Part shown: positions 50,601 through 62,845 of the stretch, one piece after another
How positions within the stretch are numbered: position 1 is the first letter of the stretch
Layout of the letters: each line of letters opens with the position of its first letter
Assembly: GCF_027942865.1 (NCBI RefSeq)
Contig: NC_134510.1
Coordinates: forward strand, 26,715,209 to 26,779,208
Origin: Odontesthes bonariensis
Lineage: Eukaryota; Chordata; Actinopteri; Atheriniformes; Atherinopsidae
Reading direction: 5' to 3'
DNA length: 64,000 bases
The notes under the pieces: model-generated
What the model was told of the DNA's origin: nothing
The model's input: only the letters and a program-made list of their open reading frames with translations
The model's database searches: none
Translations under genes and position numbers: made by a program

Positions 50601-53600
50601 CTCAACGCATGGTGTTTTAAGCCGGGGAAGCAGGTGGGGAGGGAGCGCAGGAGCAGAGCAGGGGAGTCAAATGATGGAAGGCTGCCTGCTTCAGACAGAC
50701 AGTGAACTCTCTAAAGTGTCTACTGAGGTTATTTCTCACTGGGGCTGATCTGATGAACTGCTCCTATAATTACCAGGCCGCAGGACACCGGCATTACTCA
50801 GCTGCAGTGGGCCCACATGTGTATCTGTGCGTGTCCTCACCCAGCCTCTTGCAGTACTCAGGGGGAGGCGCAGACAGACAGGTGACTCCACCGGTGTGAC
50901 CCCCCAGGTTCTTGTGTTCAGTTGCCGTGGGAACGTGCCACACCTTCACCGTAGTGTCTCGACTTCGATGGACGCGGCGATGAAGAGATGACACAGAAAG
51001 CAGATCGACAGAATTACCGAGAGAAGGCGGTGGAAAAGTTAAAAGCCGTTCAACATAAACCACAAGAGATTTGAGCCGAGTGTTGAGGGCGGGGGAAGAA
51101 AAGCAAATACATGTCAGACAGCGAGGGAAAGAGCCTATTAAGCGATAAATTAGGTAGAATGTTCACTTTGCACATCCATTATGCAAATTATGCGCCGCTT
51201 TACCTTCCAGAAACCACCAGGTTGTCAACAGCAACCACGCTGGTGACTATGTCATTGTGGCCCTCCAACAGCCTCAAGCGAAACCTTGCCTTCTCCCAGG
51301 ATGCTTTGAGGGATGTAAACTCAGCTTCTGTAAAAGGAATGATTTGTGCAATTAGCAGTGTTGACTCATCAGCACCCTGGCTTGTTAATCTACTTGATTC
51401 TGCAATATGGATTAGTGTGCTGTTGCAAAGCGTGGGGCTAAATTAGCTCCAAGGAGGCAAAACGCGGGCTCTGACTGCAAGGAAGCAAATGCAGCCTGTT
51501 GGTTTAAACCCCGGCAGCCATATAATCTTGTTAGGACTCCTCAGGGCATATGTGTATTATCTGATTTTAGATGTTAACTGCAAATTAGGGCACTGCATTG
51601 CAATTTCAACTGCACGTGATGAGGTGCGAAGACAATCTCATCAGTCACTTTTCTTAATCAGCCCACCGTCCTGTTGCAGTTGCTGCTCTGTGTCAACGTC
51701 TGGACGGTCTCCGGACACGACTCCACTGTGATGTGATGCTTCAGTCCCTTCCTGCAGTCTGCCTCTCTCTGCAGCATCCCCTCCTGCCTCCCTCTGCCTG
51801 CCGGCTGGCGCTGCCGTCGTCTGAGCTTTGGACTTGCTTTCTTCCTTGAGGATCTTGGAGGCTGGAGGTGTTTGTGATGGAAGGGCCTCCGGGGCATCCT
51901 CACTGTGCCAGTGCAGAAAGCAGGAGCTGAATGAATAATCAAGATGCAAAGTGCACACAGCATCCTCTGTGACCACAAAGATACCTGTGGAGGATCTCCA
52001 GGGCTCACACAAATAAAAACAATAATTCTTCACGAGTCTGCAAAGCAAGAGTGAATAAGTCAGTTTTACAGTATGATGCAAAAGTCTCGAGTCCCCCCTC
52101 CCCCCGTGCATTTCAGGAGTCAGACTTTCTTTTAATCTCTTAAAGTGGTCTTGATCGATAGTTCTCCAAGCTTTCTAAAGGTCTTTCTGTTTTTCTATGC
52201 ACATTGGCTGCTTTTTCAATCATTTTTAGTCCAGATCTTTTTCCTGACCATTTGTGCTCAAATGGAATGTGCTATTTTGTTTTGTTTTTGAGCCACCAAA
52301 CACTCAGTGGGGTTACATGGCACTGAAAGGATCAGATAATTGGCTAAATTATAAGATTGAGTTATTAAGTTCATGTAGACACCTTATTCTGACAAGAAAT
52401 TGGATCAGATCGGATTAAGACCCCGAGATAACACGGTTGAAAGTCAAATTAAACGTGTTTGCAGACGGATGAAGCACGTGGTGAATTAGACTTTGCGTTC
52501 TGCGCATGCTCGAGATTTTTTCCCGTGGTCGTGAACCAGAAGTCGGAAGAGACGACATTACAATTGTTGTCGCCGTCAGGAAGAAACAAACAATGCGATG
52601 AAGAATGCGCCGTTGTGCATCACGTTTGTGCAATAAGCAGCTCATCACAAACAAAATGTAGAGGGACGTAGCTTCATCTTGCTCTTCATTCGCCATTTTC
52701 TCGAATGCCTGAGTTTGATTCGATTCATTCACCGCCATATATTCAAGGATAATTACCCTTGCTCAACTCATTCTTGTTGTAATTTAGCCAATTATCCGCT
52801 CCTTTCAGTGCCATGTAACCCCACTGACTGACTTATGGACCATTCAAGCATATAAAAATAAAAAACCTCTAACGCGAGGGATGAACCGGTGTTCTGTTTA
52901 TACATAACTGACAACTTAGCCAAAGAAAAATCCTATCTTTAGGGACATAATTATTAGCGGCCTGTCACAAAGATACAAATGAAATGTTCCTATTTCTTTA
53001 CTTGATTCTGTAAAGAATTCAAAAGATAACACAACTTAACAGAAAAAATCCCAGATGTCAGATATCATAGCATGGTGTGCAGTGTGTCCTTAAAAAAATT
53101 GAGGTAACTAGACAAAAAAAAAAGAAGAAAAGGAGAGGAAGTGTCAGGCCTTAAAACTATCTGTAGCAGATGAACAGGATCTGAAAGTGATGTCCTTAAG
53201 AAAGACGAAAAAATCCAGCAAAGACCTGACACAGGTCCTGAGAGATGCATCTGGACCTTCAGTTGATCCATCTACTGTTCACTGAAGCCTCATTAGAAAT
53301 GGTCTCCATGGAAGGGTGGCTGTAAAGAAGCCATTCTTCAGGAAGGGAAACAGGAAGAAAAGGCTGAGCTGTGCCAAATGACACAAGAAGTGGACTGAAA
53401 ATCAGCGTCAACAGGTCTGATGGAGGGATGAATCCTCCCCAGAACCCGAACCTCAACATTATTGAAGCAGTGTGGGGTCATCTTGAGAGAGAACAGAACA
53501 AAAGGCAGCTAACATCCAGAGAAGAGCTTTGAAAAGTGCTTCAAGAAGCCTGGAGAACTATTCCTGAAGACGACTTACAGAAATTACATGAAAGCTTGTC

Positions 53601-56600
53601 TAAGAGGGTCCAGACTGTGTGGAAGAATAAAGGTGCTCATACCAAATATTGACTTTCAATGCCATTAGCATTGTCTAAACTCTGTTTTGTCTTATATACT
53701 GTATCAAAGTGGAATGAACTGCTGCACCTGTTTCATGTTTTCCTGGCAGGAACCATGGGGTGGCTCAAGGCTATTACACAGTACTGTATGGCCAGATCTG
53801 CTAATTCCTGCGATGTGCTCAAGGTCTCGAGGGGCTCAACGAGGGAGGATGACATTATTGATTAATGTTTACATGACACATTACGATCATTAGAACAAGT
53901 TCCCTTTTCCAAAAGCACACTAGTATTTGACCTGTAGTGTCTTTGGATAGACATACAAAAAAGATCAAAGGCTTCAAAGTGAATGTTGTTGCTTTTGAAG
54001 AATTGTGCCTCTCTCCACATGCCCCCCCCACCAGCCCATGGTTGGTACCTCTCCCTCACTTCCTTACACTTGTCTTTTCATCTTCTCCTTCTTTCCGTCT
54101 CCCACAATCCCAAGAGCTTGCTGCGGGCCAGAAAGCTGCAGCTGAAGCTCAGCCAATCTGGAGCGCAGCTCCGCCTTCCTGGAGATCTGACAGGGAAAAG
54201 GGCACGAGATTGGTTGTAAAGCAAGCTGCTAAATCCACAAGTTGTTTATATGCACAACAAACATACTCGGCTTGTCTTGATTTATTAAGCTGCAGCTTGA
54301 GAGACACGCCGTACTCTTGTCTGATAGTGAGCTCTGAAATATGCATGACTGAGTAAATTGGATGTCAAGAGTATATCAAGTGTCTGTTTCCTCAGTTAAA
54401 GGAGCACTGCATCAACTTTACATGGTTTAATCACACAGTTTATACGTCAAGGTGTACTCTGCGTCCGCTAACAATTGTTTATCTTTAGAGGTTGCGGTGG
54501 AGCTTTGATGCTGTTGATTTCATCAGTTATTTTCTGCATGGGGTTGTCGACTGCAGATATTCTTTTAAAAGGTTGTAGCGTTTAGCAAGACATGACACAT
54601 TTACAAGGCACAGAGTAAATACCCAGAAGGTCTGCTGGGTTGCATTGTGGGAAACATATTCCTTCAGCAGAACTAGAAGGGCACCCAAAGAATAGTAAGT
54701 TCCTAAAATCTTACAAAAATCCTAGATTTCTAATTATGACTTTTTTTTCCCCCCAACAATTTGCCCCTCTGAGCCAAATTGAATTATTTCTTATGATTTC
54801 TAAGCCACAGCAGTCGCTCAATTTTCACTGGATTATATCTAAATTTGAGTGGAACATAATAAAACCCTAAGGATCATTTTTAACCAAATAGATTAGCTGA
54901 ATATTTTACAGTAAACTAATTAATAACAAAAAAATTGTTTTCTACCCAAATGAAGAAACTTAGAGCTTCAAAATTTTAAATCTACACTTTTAACTGTAGA
55001 CAGTGTGGTTGTGTATAGTTTTAATAAAGTTTATCTTGAAAGTTTGTTTTATGTGTCAAATACACGTGTCATTTTGTATATTTATGCGTGTATTGCTGTA
55101 ACTACCGTCTTTGTCAGGGTGCTCTTGTTTAAAAGATGTTTCAAATCTCAAGAGTCTTATCTCCTGGTTACATAAAGGATTGAATACATTTTAGAAAATA
55201 TATCTGGAAGTTTCTATAATATCGGGAAGTTGTTTGATGTTGCATAAAAACAAATAACAACCACCACAGATTTTGCGTAACAGTTTTAAAGCATAAAAAT
55301 CCAACTTTTTATGGTTGTTTGATGGTTTATTTCCACAAATACTTTTTCAAATTCTTTCACTTTTTATGAGTAAATGTTCGTATTCATTGCAGCTATAATA
55401 AAAGTAATCATTTATTTATGTGTTCAAAATTAGCAAAGCAATACTTTTCACTTTGTTTTTCGTAGATATTTGTACTTTCTGTGATTCCCCTGCCTCACCT
55501 AAAATGTGATATAACCCAACACAACAGTTTTTCTCTAATATCTTTCCTTTATGTTTGCTATGGAGTTCATAGTGGATGGTGAAGGTGTGCTGGACTACAT
55601 TACATCCTAAGAGACATTCCCAATTATAAAGATAAAGTAGGGTCTGTTTGAGACTATCTAAAACAAAGTACTATTTATAAGCTTCATGAAAGCAGCATTA
55701 TTGTTATTGGTGCATAATTGTGTAAGCCCTGCTGTCAATATGTAGCTGGTTGGAGACAATCCAAACTACTCATCGAATCCATCATATTTAAAACCTCATT
55801 TTACATAGTGAATGTAGTAAATCGTGCTTCCAATGAATACAGAGAGCTAAAGAAGCAGTAATTTATGAGTTAAGGTTTGCAAAATTGGATTTAAGAAAAA
55901 TTAATGAGAAAATTAAATGTTCCTCCAGTGCAAGAGGCCGAGTCAGTGCATTATATTCGAAGAGAAAGAATCCCTTGTGAACAAACAGCACTGTGGCTAA
56001 ATAGAAAAATTATACACACATTTTGTTGTGATTTGGTCTGTTCAGGGAAACTTCAGGGAAAGTTCAAACAGAGAAAACTTGTTGTGGCTCATAAGCAGCA
56101 AGCTTCACCGCATATGTCTTTATCACACACCCTCCCCAATTAGGAGTTGCAGGAGCAGTTCAGCAAAGACAAAGCACCGTTTCCATTTATTCCACCATTC
56201 AGATGCTGCCCTTTAACAAGCAGAGGCTCTCCTGAAGCTCCCGGTAATTATTTTCCCTGATACGCTCCTTTCAACGTGTGATCCTCTGATCTACTGAGAT
56301 CCGAGGGTAAAAACTGTCAAATTATTCATCGCACTGTTATTATTAATTCATTTTAATCTTGGTCTTTATGAAGCCAACACCGTTATTCCACCGATAACAA
56401 GCATTATTTTACACTCATTTTTTTATGATGAACTAGATCTGTAACTGTTATACTGACACTGGTGTACTGAACAGGCAACTCTGCATACTTCTGGTAGCAG
56501 AATTGATATTTACTCTATATATTTAGACTGGATCTGTCTGACATAACCTATTGTTTTACCCCTTTGTGATTTTGCCAAAAGTCTCACACAAAGATCATAA

Positions 56601-56723
56601 GAAAATGGAAATGCAGATGAAGTGTTTCTGTACCTTGAATCTCTCCTCTGTAGTGAGGCTGATTTTTATTTCCAGATTTTCAATCTGTCTCAACTTCTTC
56701 TGCAGCTTCCTCACCTCCCCCAT
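47676..56723 (-). CDS. Coiled-coil WD40-repeat protein, family not identified
   Basis: Thirteen minus-strand exons join in phase to 548 residues: 56634-56723, 54068-54186, 51667-51902, 51204-51327, 50841-50962, 50277-50363, 50010-50099, 49601-49689, 48713-48929, 48510-48632, 48186-48351, 47914-48002 and 47676-47770. Residues 1-60 form a charged heptad-rich coil (MGEVRKLQKKL, RKAELRSRLAELQLQL). A polar linker follows (about 70-160), then WD40 blades from about 165 to 485 with GSRDTTVKVW, GSADCYVKIW, GSDAGKVQTW, GSAEGGVSVW and GGRDLIVWEQ. The C-terminus (about 488-548) is very acidic (EDDEETDDYEDGDDEGE). WD40 propellers are protein-binding platforms, and the coil suggests self-association. I do not recognise the orthologue and infer no function. 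A Tc1 relic with a nested MITE lies in the intron between exons 2 and 3. The start is the first ATG after an acceptor-like AG; an upstream coding exon is possible. Confidence 0.8.
52075..53710 (+). mobile_element. Tc1-like transposon relic interrupted by a MITE
   Basis: The left end (ATGCAAAAGTCTCGAG, CATTGGCTGCTTTTTCAATC) and the right part (CAGAACCCGAACCTCAACAT, AAGCCTGGAGAACTATTCCT, ACCAAATATTGACTTTC) are the well-known ends of a Tc1 family of fish genomes. The transposase frame is broken by stops and a 0.5 kb insertion. It lies in an intron of the WD40 gene. Confidence 0.75.
52305..52826. mobile_element. Non-autonomous DNA element (MITE) with ~50-bp inverted termini
   Basis: The start reads CAGTGGGGTTACATGGCACT, and the end is its inverted copy with GTGCCATGTAACCCCACTG. 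The match continues inward through GAAAGGATCAGATAATTGGC against the reverse of the other end. ACT stands directly before and after the element, a likely 3-bp target-site duplication. No transposase is coded. Confidence 0.8.
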
Positions 56724-56849
56724 TTGAAGCTGTGGTGTTGTCAAAAGCCCCGCGAGTTTACCACCATTTAAAAGTGATGCTCAGGGGTTCACAGGGCACC
56801 GCGTGCACGGCACGTCTCATGAATGAAAACGCAGTCTGGTGGGAATTAG

Positions 56850-57000
56850 ATTATTAAGCATGTATCTGACGAATTTAGCGGTGTGCTCGGGAGACGTGTC
56901 GCCGGATGTTGACGTCACGCTGAAAGTGTATTACTGTCCTTACAGCGACACCTTGTGGTCTGTTCGGGATGTTGCCGTGAAAACGGCTAATAAACGACAT
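56850..57000 (-). promoter_or_regulatory. CRE-containing promoter candidate of the WD40 gene
   Basis: A perfect CRE (TGACGTCA) at 56910-56917 lies about 190 bp upstream of the WD40 start codon in a CpG-richer stretch. Assignment to this gene is by position. Confidence 0.4.
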
Positions 57001-57875
57001 AAACGCCTCCTGTGTTTTGGTTTGTATCGTTTCACAGCCGTGAAATATCTGGACTGTGAGCGTAAGCTTTGCTGTATGACGGCGCTCAAACACAATCAAG
57101 AACCAAAAAGTTAATCTAAAATTAATCTGGCACAGTGGAGCTGGGCCGCCAACGCCGAAAACGCTACAAAAAACAACAGTAAATAGTAAATTGGCTGGTA
57201 AAAAAAAGCGTACAACGTTTATTATATTTAAGCAAACTGAAAATAACAAACCGTATCTCATCAATTTCACACTTTTAAAATCGAATGTTGACGGGGCAAC
57301 ATTCAAAAATACGTTATTTTCTTTACAAGACAAGCAAACAAACAAAAATGTTAAAGTTAAAACAACCAGTACATCAGCATGTTGTGCCAGCATTGGTTTA
57401 TTTTTGGCTGCTCTGGTTTCCTTCCAGAATCCAACAAAGGTTTTAAAAGTTGACCATAATGTGGTGGAGTGGTGACCTTTACAGGTCAAGCAGGTAAGAC
57501 AATATGTTGCCATTTCTCTCTTTTTAAGGAGCTTTACGGATATTTTATATTTTCCAGTAGGGATACAGCATGTTTCTAAACAATTATAATTGCAAAGCAC
57601 ACAGAGGGCAGTGAAACGAGGAAATAGGATGTGAGCTTTTGCACACCCATTGAGCTCTGTAATTTCCTACGCCGCCATGAAGGCATCATCTCTATGTCTT
57701 CTCACACGCGGCCAAATGTATTATTATTATAATTATAATATAGTTATAATAATCACGCGTGTTTTCGGCTTAATTTCTGAGCAAAGACAAACTATGGCCG
57801 CTGCTGCTCGGACACCAGTCCACCTGACGGCCGGCAGGACATTTTAAAACACTTTTAAACGTACAAATCCCTCAG

Positions 57876-57893
57876 ATACCGGAAGTGACGTCA
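57876..57893 (+). promoter_or_regulatory. Overlapping ETS and CRE sites at the ZNF384 promoter
   Basis: CCGGAAGT (57879-57886) runs directly into TGACGTCA (57886-57893), a composite typical of housekeeping promoters. It stands just upstream of the GC-rich leader that ends at the donor 58122/58123. Confidence 0.55.
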
Positions 57894-57909
57894 GCGAAAC
57901 GCACTCCTT

Positions 57910-58122
57910 TTGTCTGACGACCTTATCCGGAGGAAGTGAAGCTCAGACGAGGCAGCTGGCTCATAGGAGGGAAAAAAATCAAAAAAAAAAAAAAAAAAAA
58001 GAGTGAGAGAGAGAAGGGAAAGAAGTTTACTGATTTGCGGGAATTTTGACAGAGTTGGGCCCTGAGTCCACACAGTCCCGGCCGCTCGCAGCTCCGGGAG
58101 GAGGACGGACTCATCGGTACCG
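57910..58122 (+). other. ZNF384 non-coding first exon
   Basis: A CpG-rich leader with a donor CCG|GTAAAC after 58122. It contains a run of about 20 adenines near 57979-57998. The coding sequence begins two kilobases on, after an acceptor. The start site is not fixed. Confidence 0.5.
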
Positions 58123-60196
58123 GTAAACGCCGCTGTTCTCCATGCAGTCGCTGGTAATTTTTCGTAGATATGCACGACTCTGCTGCCGCCTCTCCACCCG
58201 TCCCCACAGCCGGAAGTCTGTGAGGATGGTCTGTTGTTTTTTTTTTTTTTCTCTTCGCTTCAGTTTTTTTTTTTTCATCCTTTTGGGTTTTTTTCTTTGC
58301 ATGTTTTTTTTTTTTCTTCCAGGCGGGAGGGCAGCACAGACTCACTGTCTGCTAACTGCATGTTAATCAGCACGTCGGGCCTGATTAACCACAACATGTA
58401 AAGGGCCGAAATGGAGTCCTGCTGTTGAGCTGCTGCGCCTTATTGAAAACATAACATACATCTGACATTTAGCGATTTACACAAGTTGCAGTTTTGTTGC
58501 TCACTTGGACTCATCATACCAGATTATGTAGCTTAGAAGCTGGATCTGGTGTGAACGCCTCTTGACGTGGGTCACAAACTATATTTAGCATATTTAAAGC
58601 ATTTAAGAGGTCATTTACATACTTATTATCACAATAGCATAATCCAGGCTAATGAAAAAACAGGAATTGCATCTGCATTTTTGATGGATCATACCTCTTA
58701 ATTTGTTTGTTATAAGATGTTTATTATTCATCTTAATATTTTCTTTTTGTTGAAATTTTGCCACTGCAGTTTTGCTTCCTCTGCTGCATTACTAACACGG
58801 CTAAGTAAGAAGCCACTTCAATTGCCCCAAAGCTTTTCAGGGCCCCCCCCCTCAACAACTCCAGCTCGTTTCTTTGACAATCGGTTTTGTGGTAACTCGT
58901 TTGGCAGGATTTTTTTGCAGGAGACATTTTGCATGTAGCAGGCAGAAAAGCACAAGTGGGAACAATAACTTGTATTTGGCCAGAATGCATTTCACTCTCA
59001 GTTTCAGGGTCCTGGTGTGGTTTTCTGGGACAGTTAACTGAGACTACGTTCATTCCGCTTTTTATTTTATGACGAGTCAAAATGTCACCTGTTAAGAGTC
59101 ACTTCATTGCTCAAACCCTGTCATGGACATTGTCAGACTCACTGTCAGAATCAGAACCCTTAATAATTGCTTACAACGGCCATAAGCTTACAGTAATTTG
59201 TGTTTAAAACAAGCACATCTCTGCAAACCGGGTAATGTGGCAGGAAAAATCCACACATGAACATGGAGGGTTACAGGTTGCTCTGGTGTTGGTTGGATCC
59301 TTACAATTATAACACATTTTATTTGTTGTGTATTACAGTCTTATTGATAACCAGGATAATGAAAATGAAACACAGGCTTAAAGGGGTGAGAAAGTACTAT
59401 TCTCACTTTTCAGTCACTAGATTGCACTTGAATGAGGCTCTCAATCATTTTGCCTGTTGTGGTATCTGTATTTTGTCCTGATTATATAAATTAGACCAAA
59501 TAAAATGTGGTAAAATCCAAATCTAGTCCGTAAAGTCAGATAGAAGGCATTACATGGTGTAATAAGAAAACCAACAGACAGATGAGCACTGCTTCTTGAT
59601 CCCTAAAAAAAAAAGAAGAGGTTTGGTTACCCCTGAAAAATGGATGTATATGGTCCAATTGAGGTAAAGGAAGGCCCCAGATAAAGGCTACAACGGTGAG
59701 ATCCTCCCAGGTCAGAACACAGAGCACTACAACCTAATGCGATTCTGTTTGATAAAGGACATTAGGAAAATGTACCAAACCTGTCGTGTAAAACAAGGAG
59801 AGGAGGAAATGGGTTTCCACCCTCTCGGGATAACGCTTTTCTACTCTGGACTTAAACCCAAAATCACGAACCCTGTAAAGGATTAGCTCTCTGTTCTATA
59901 TGCTGCTGTACAAATTGTAAATGTCGTGCCAGCTCCTCGCACTAATCGCAGTTTGCAGACAGAGAAGAATGTGCTACATGGAAATGCTTTGATCCCATCT
60001 CCCCTCTTTCAACCATAACCCATCTGGAGTCTCCTCACCAGCGCATGCCTCTAACCCATGCCTCTTTTAATGTGGAGAGAGGTGGATTGTCATAACATTG
60101 AGATCACTTTAAGTTCAGTTGCATTGTGCCTTTATTGGCTTTGGCATCAAGTTTTTAAAGCTTTTACCTTGTTGCTCTTGTGTCTCTGCAGCAGTA

Positions 60197-61127
60197 ATGG
60201 AAGACTCTCATTTTAATTCGTCATATTTCTGGTCTCCTGTCCCCACTGTTCCAGGACAGGTAAGACCTCCACACAGTTATTCCAAAGCAATACAACAAAA
60301 TCTGACGCCTCATGCAGATGTAGACCTCTCTCAACTCGCTACATGAAAATGACCGCACGTCTCCTCTTTCCTGACAGATCGAGAATGCCATGTTCCTGAA
60401 TAAAGTGAAAGAGCAACAGGAGAAGAATGCTTCGTTCTCTCCTTCCTCAGCGTCCCACTACCAGACAGCTCTTCTCACCATCCCATCACCTGGGGGTAAG
60501 ACAGATGGAGGCGGGCAGGCTGGCAGTGTCGCACACCTCCACCCGCCTCACAGCACCCAGAACATCACAGTGCTGCCGGTCCCCTCCACAGGCATCATGA
60601 CAGCAGGTACGCCTGTTTCAGGCGAAAAGCCTGCAGGGACGTCTTCTCAGTTTTGGCTCAGATGCCGTGGATATAACATCTGATGATTGGAGGGTGATTT
60701 TAGAACAGAACAACACCAAAGTTTAGCCCTGACTAAGTAGAATAACAGAAGAGCATTAAATGATTTAGTTGATGAGAAGAACTGTTGCCAACAGGACAGC
60801 TTGTGGGTAAAATTAACATCTGTGCGCCTCATTTCCTGCTGCTACCACTGGGCTTAACCTCGGAATGAATCCAGTAGTGTTTTATTGTTTGTAATGCTTC
60901 CTAAACACCTCCAGGCTCAGCAGAAGATACAAAATGTGCTTTTGGTGATACATTTTTTCAATAGATACTGGACACTGTTCTTGTCGAGCGTAATTTGTTC
61001 CTCCTCTGTGCAGCTGGTCTGGTAATCACGACTCCTCAGGGAACGCTGGTCTCTCCCACCTCCTCTCAGTCATTCGTCTCTGGTCATACAGCAACAACCA
61101 TGATTGTTTCAGCACTCCACTCTCCAG
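60197..61127 (+). CDS. znf384: Zinc finger protein 384, N-terminal part (continues beyond the window)
   Basis: Exons 60197-60259, 60378-60606 and 61014-61127 join in phase to 135 residues, leaving phase 1 open. The ATG follows an acceptor by two bases. MEDSHFNSSYFW, PTVPGQIENAMF, NITVLPVPSTGIMTA and AGLVITTPQGTLVSP follow human ZNF384 in order (MEESHFNS, PTVSGQIENTMF, NITVVPVPSTGLMTAG, LVITSPSGSLV). ZNF384 is a nuclear C2H2 zinc-finger transcription factor that acts on matrix and other genes. The finger exons should lie to the right of the window: nothing in 61128-64000 continues the frame convincingly. Its place next to PIANP and COPS7A agrees with mammals. Confidence 0.92.
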
Positions 61128-61321
61128 GTGAAACATTCATACAGCGTATTCCATCTTGTGTAATGCAATGCCTTAATGCGATTTTCAGTTAAATTGGCCT
61201 GTTAGATTTTTAGTTTCTTAAATTTCTTCAGGGTAGCTAATGCAGTATAACACAGTGTCCGCCATTCAGAAAATCGGTGACGGCATTATATGATATGAGG
61301 AACAACCCTCTCTTGATGAAC

Positions 61322-62845
61322 TCCAAAATTGGGACATTTTATTTGAATATAAACGGAATGCAATGGTTTGTAAATTTCATTCACTAACATTTTATTCACG
61401 AGAGATCGTAGAAAACATGTTGAAAGTGAGACATTTTACTATTTCATGAAAAATATCAGCTCATCTTAAAATTTATGGCAGCAACATGTCACGGAAAAGT
61501 CATGACACGAGAAGCTGAGAAAGTAAGTAGGAACATGTTAAAGCGATACAATGTAACTTCTCAAAAAGCCCACTCTGGAGCTCCCCCTACAGGCTTGGAG
61601 GTAATGTACGGTTACACTGTCGTAAATACAACACCCTTTCACTTTCACTTTTCACGTTTGTTGACAAACCGGCGAGGAGTTAGAAGGTGCAAGCTATGTC
61701 GACCAAGAAGGTAAGAGTAATCAAATGTACCTGGGAGTGTGAGAGGGGTCTATTTGTTTTTGCGGTAGGTGTGCCAGAAAGCAAGTCAAAGTACTTCCGC
61801 TCAGCCACCGGGCCGCCACCGGGCCGCCACCGGGCCGCTCCAGCAAAGTTACATTGCGCAGTTTTTCCAACTCAGACCCCCGAAGGGCATAGGAGACAGG
61901 CCAATCGTAATATTAAAACTCATTCTAGCCACACAAATTTTTTCAAGCTGTTATTTTAAGGTAGAAATGTTACATAGTATTGCTTTAATTAGTGACATGA
62001 TTTTGCACAAAAAGAGCACCTTAGAGAGGCAGAATCTCTCAAAAGTAGCATTTACAAATTGTGGAGCAATTTCAGAATATTGTTTCTCAATGTAAAATTC
62101 CAAAGACCTTGAATGTTCCATCATCTACAGTACATCATATCGTCAAAAGATTCAGAGAATCTGGAGACATCTCTGTAGGCAGGGAACATGGCTGAAAAAC
62201 CAGTGTTTGTGATGTTCAACCCTCGGGCAGCATGATTCTGCCATTAAATCGCTGCATGGGTTCAAAACCTGCATCTGAACGCATGGGTGGGGGAATTAGT
62301 GCCTATGGAACTGACAGCTTGCACATCTGGAAAGACATCATTAACGCTGAAACGTATAAAGAGGTTTTTCGAGTAACGGTCGGTCTACATCCTTACATAT
62401 TTCAGGAAGACAATGCTAAACCACATGCTGCATCTATTACAACAGCCTAGCTCCATAGCAGAAGAGTCTGCCTGCAGTCCACACCTTTCACCAACTGAAA
62501 ACATTTGAGGAATAATGAAACACACGATTCAACAAAGCAGACCCAGGACTAGAAGCTAGAATCATATATCGGACAAGAATGGGACAACTTTCCTCCCAAA
62601 GGTCCAGCAGCTGTATTTTTCAGTTTTTACACATTCACAGAATGTTGTTAAGAAGGAGGAGATGATGCTCATCAGTAAACATGGACCTGTTTCAACTTTT
62701 ATGAGACGTGTCGATGTCATCAAGATGAGGGGATATTTTTCTTCAAAGAGTAAAATGTCTCACTTTCAAAACATGTTTTCTATGGTCTGTCGTGAATGAA
62801 TTATTCGTGAATGAGATTCTGTTTTTATTTACATTTTACGCAGTG
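61322..62845 (+). mobile_element. Tc1/mariner-type element with long inverted termini, decayed
   Basis: The sequence at 61408-61440 (GAAAACATGTTGAAAGTGAG and onward) is matched in reverse at 62751-62784, and the similarity continues outward on both sides. Inside, the plus strand reads RCMGSKPASE, FQEDNAKPHAASITTA and LESYI-QEWDNF, the remains of a transposase. A smaller element is nested in its left half. It lies in the ZNF384 intron that follows the third coding exon. Confidence 0.7.
61538..61988. mobile_element. Nested ~450-bp non-autonomous element
   Basis: It starts TTAAAGCGATACAATGTAAC and ends with the inverted form ATGTTACATAGTATTGCTTTAA (19 of about 22 positions agree). It carries no coding sequence. 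It includes a CG-rich tandem 11-bp repeat, about three copies of CACCGGGCCGC, at 61804-61838. Confidence 0.7.

Noticed and set aside
57794-57847. Short plus-strand frame beginning MAAAARTP
   Set aside because: Too short, no Kozak or splice support, and located just upstream of the likely ZNF384 start.
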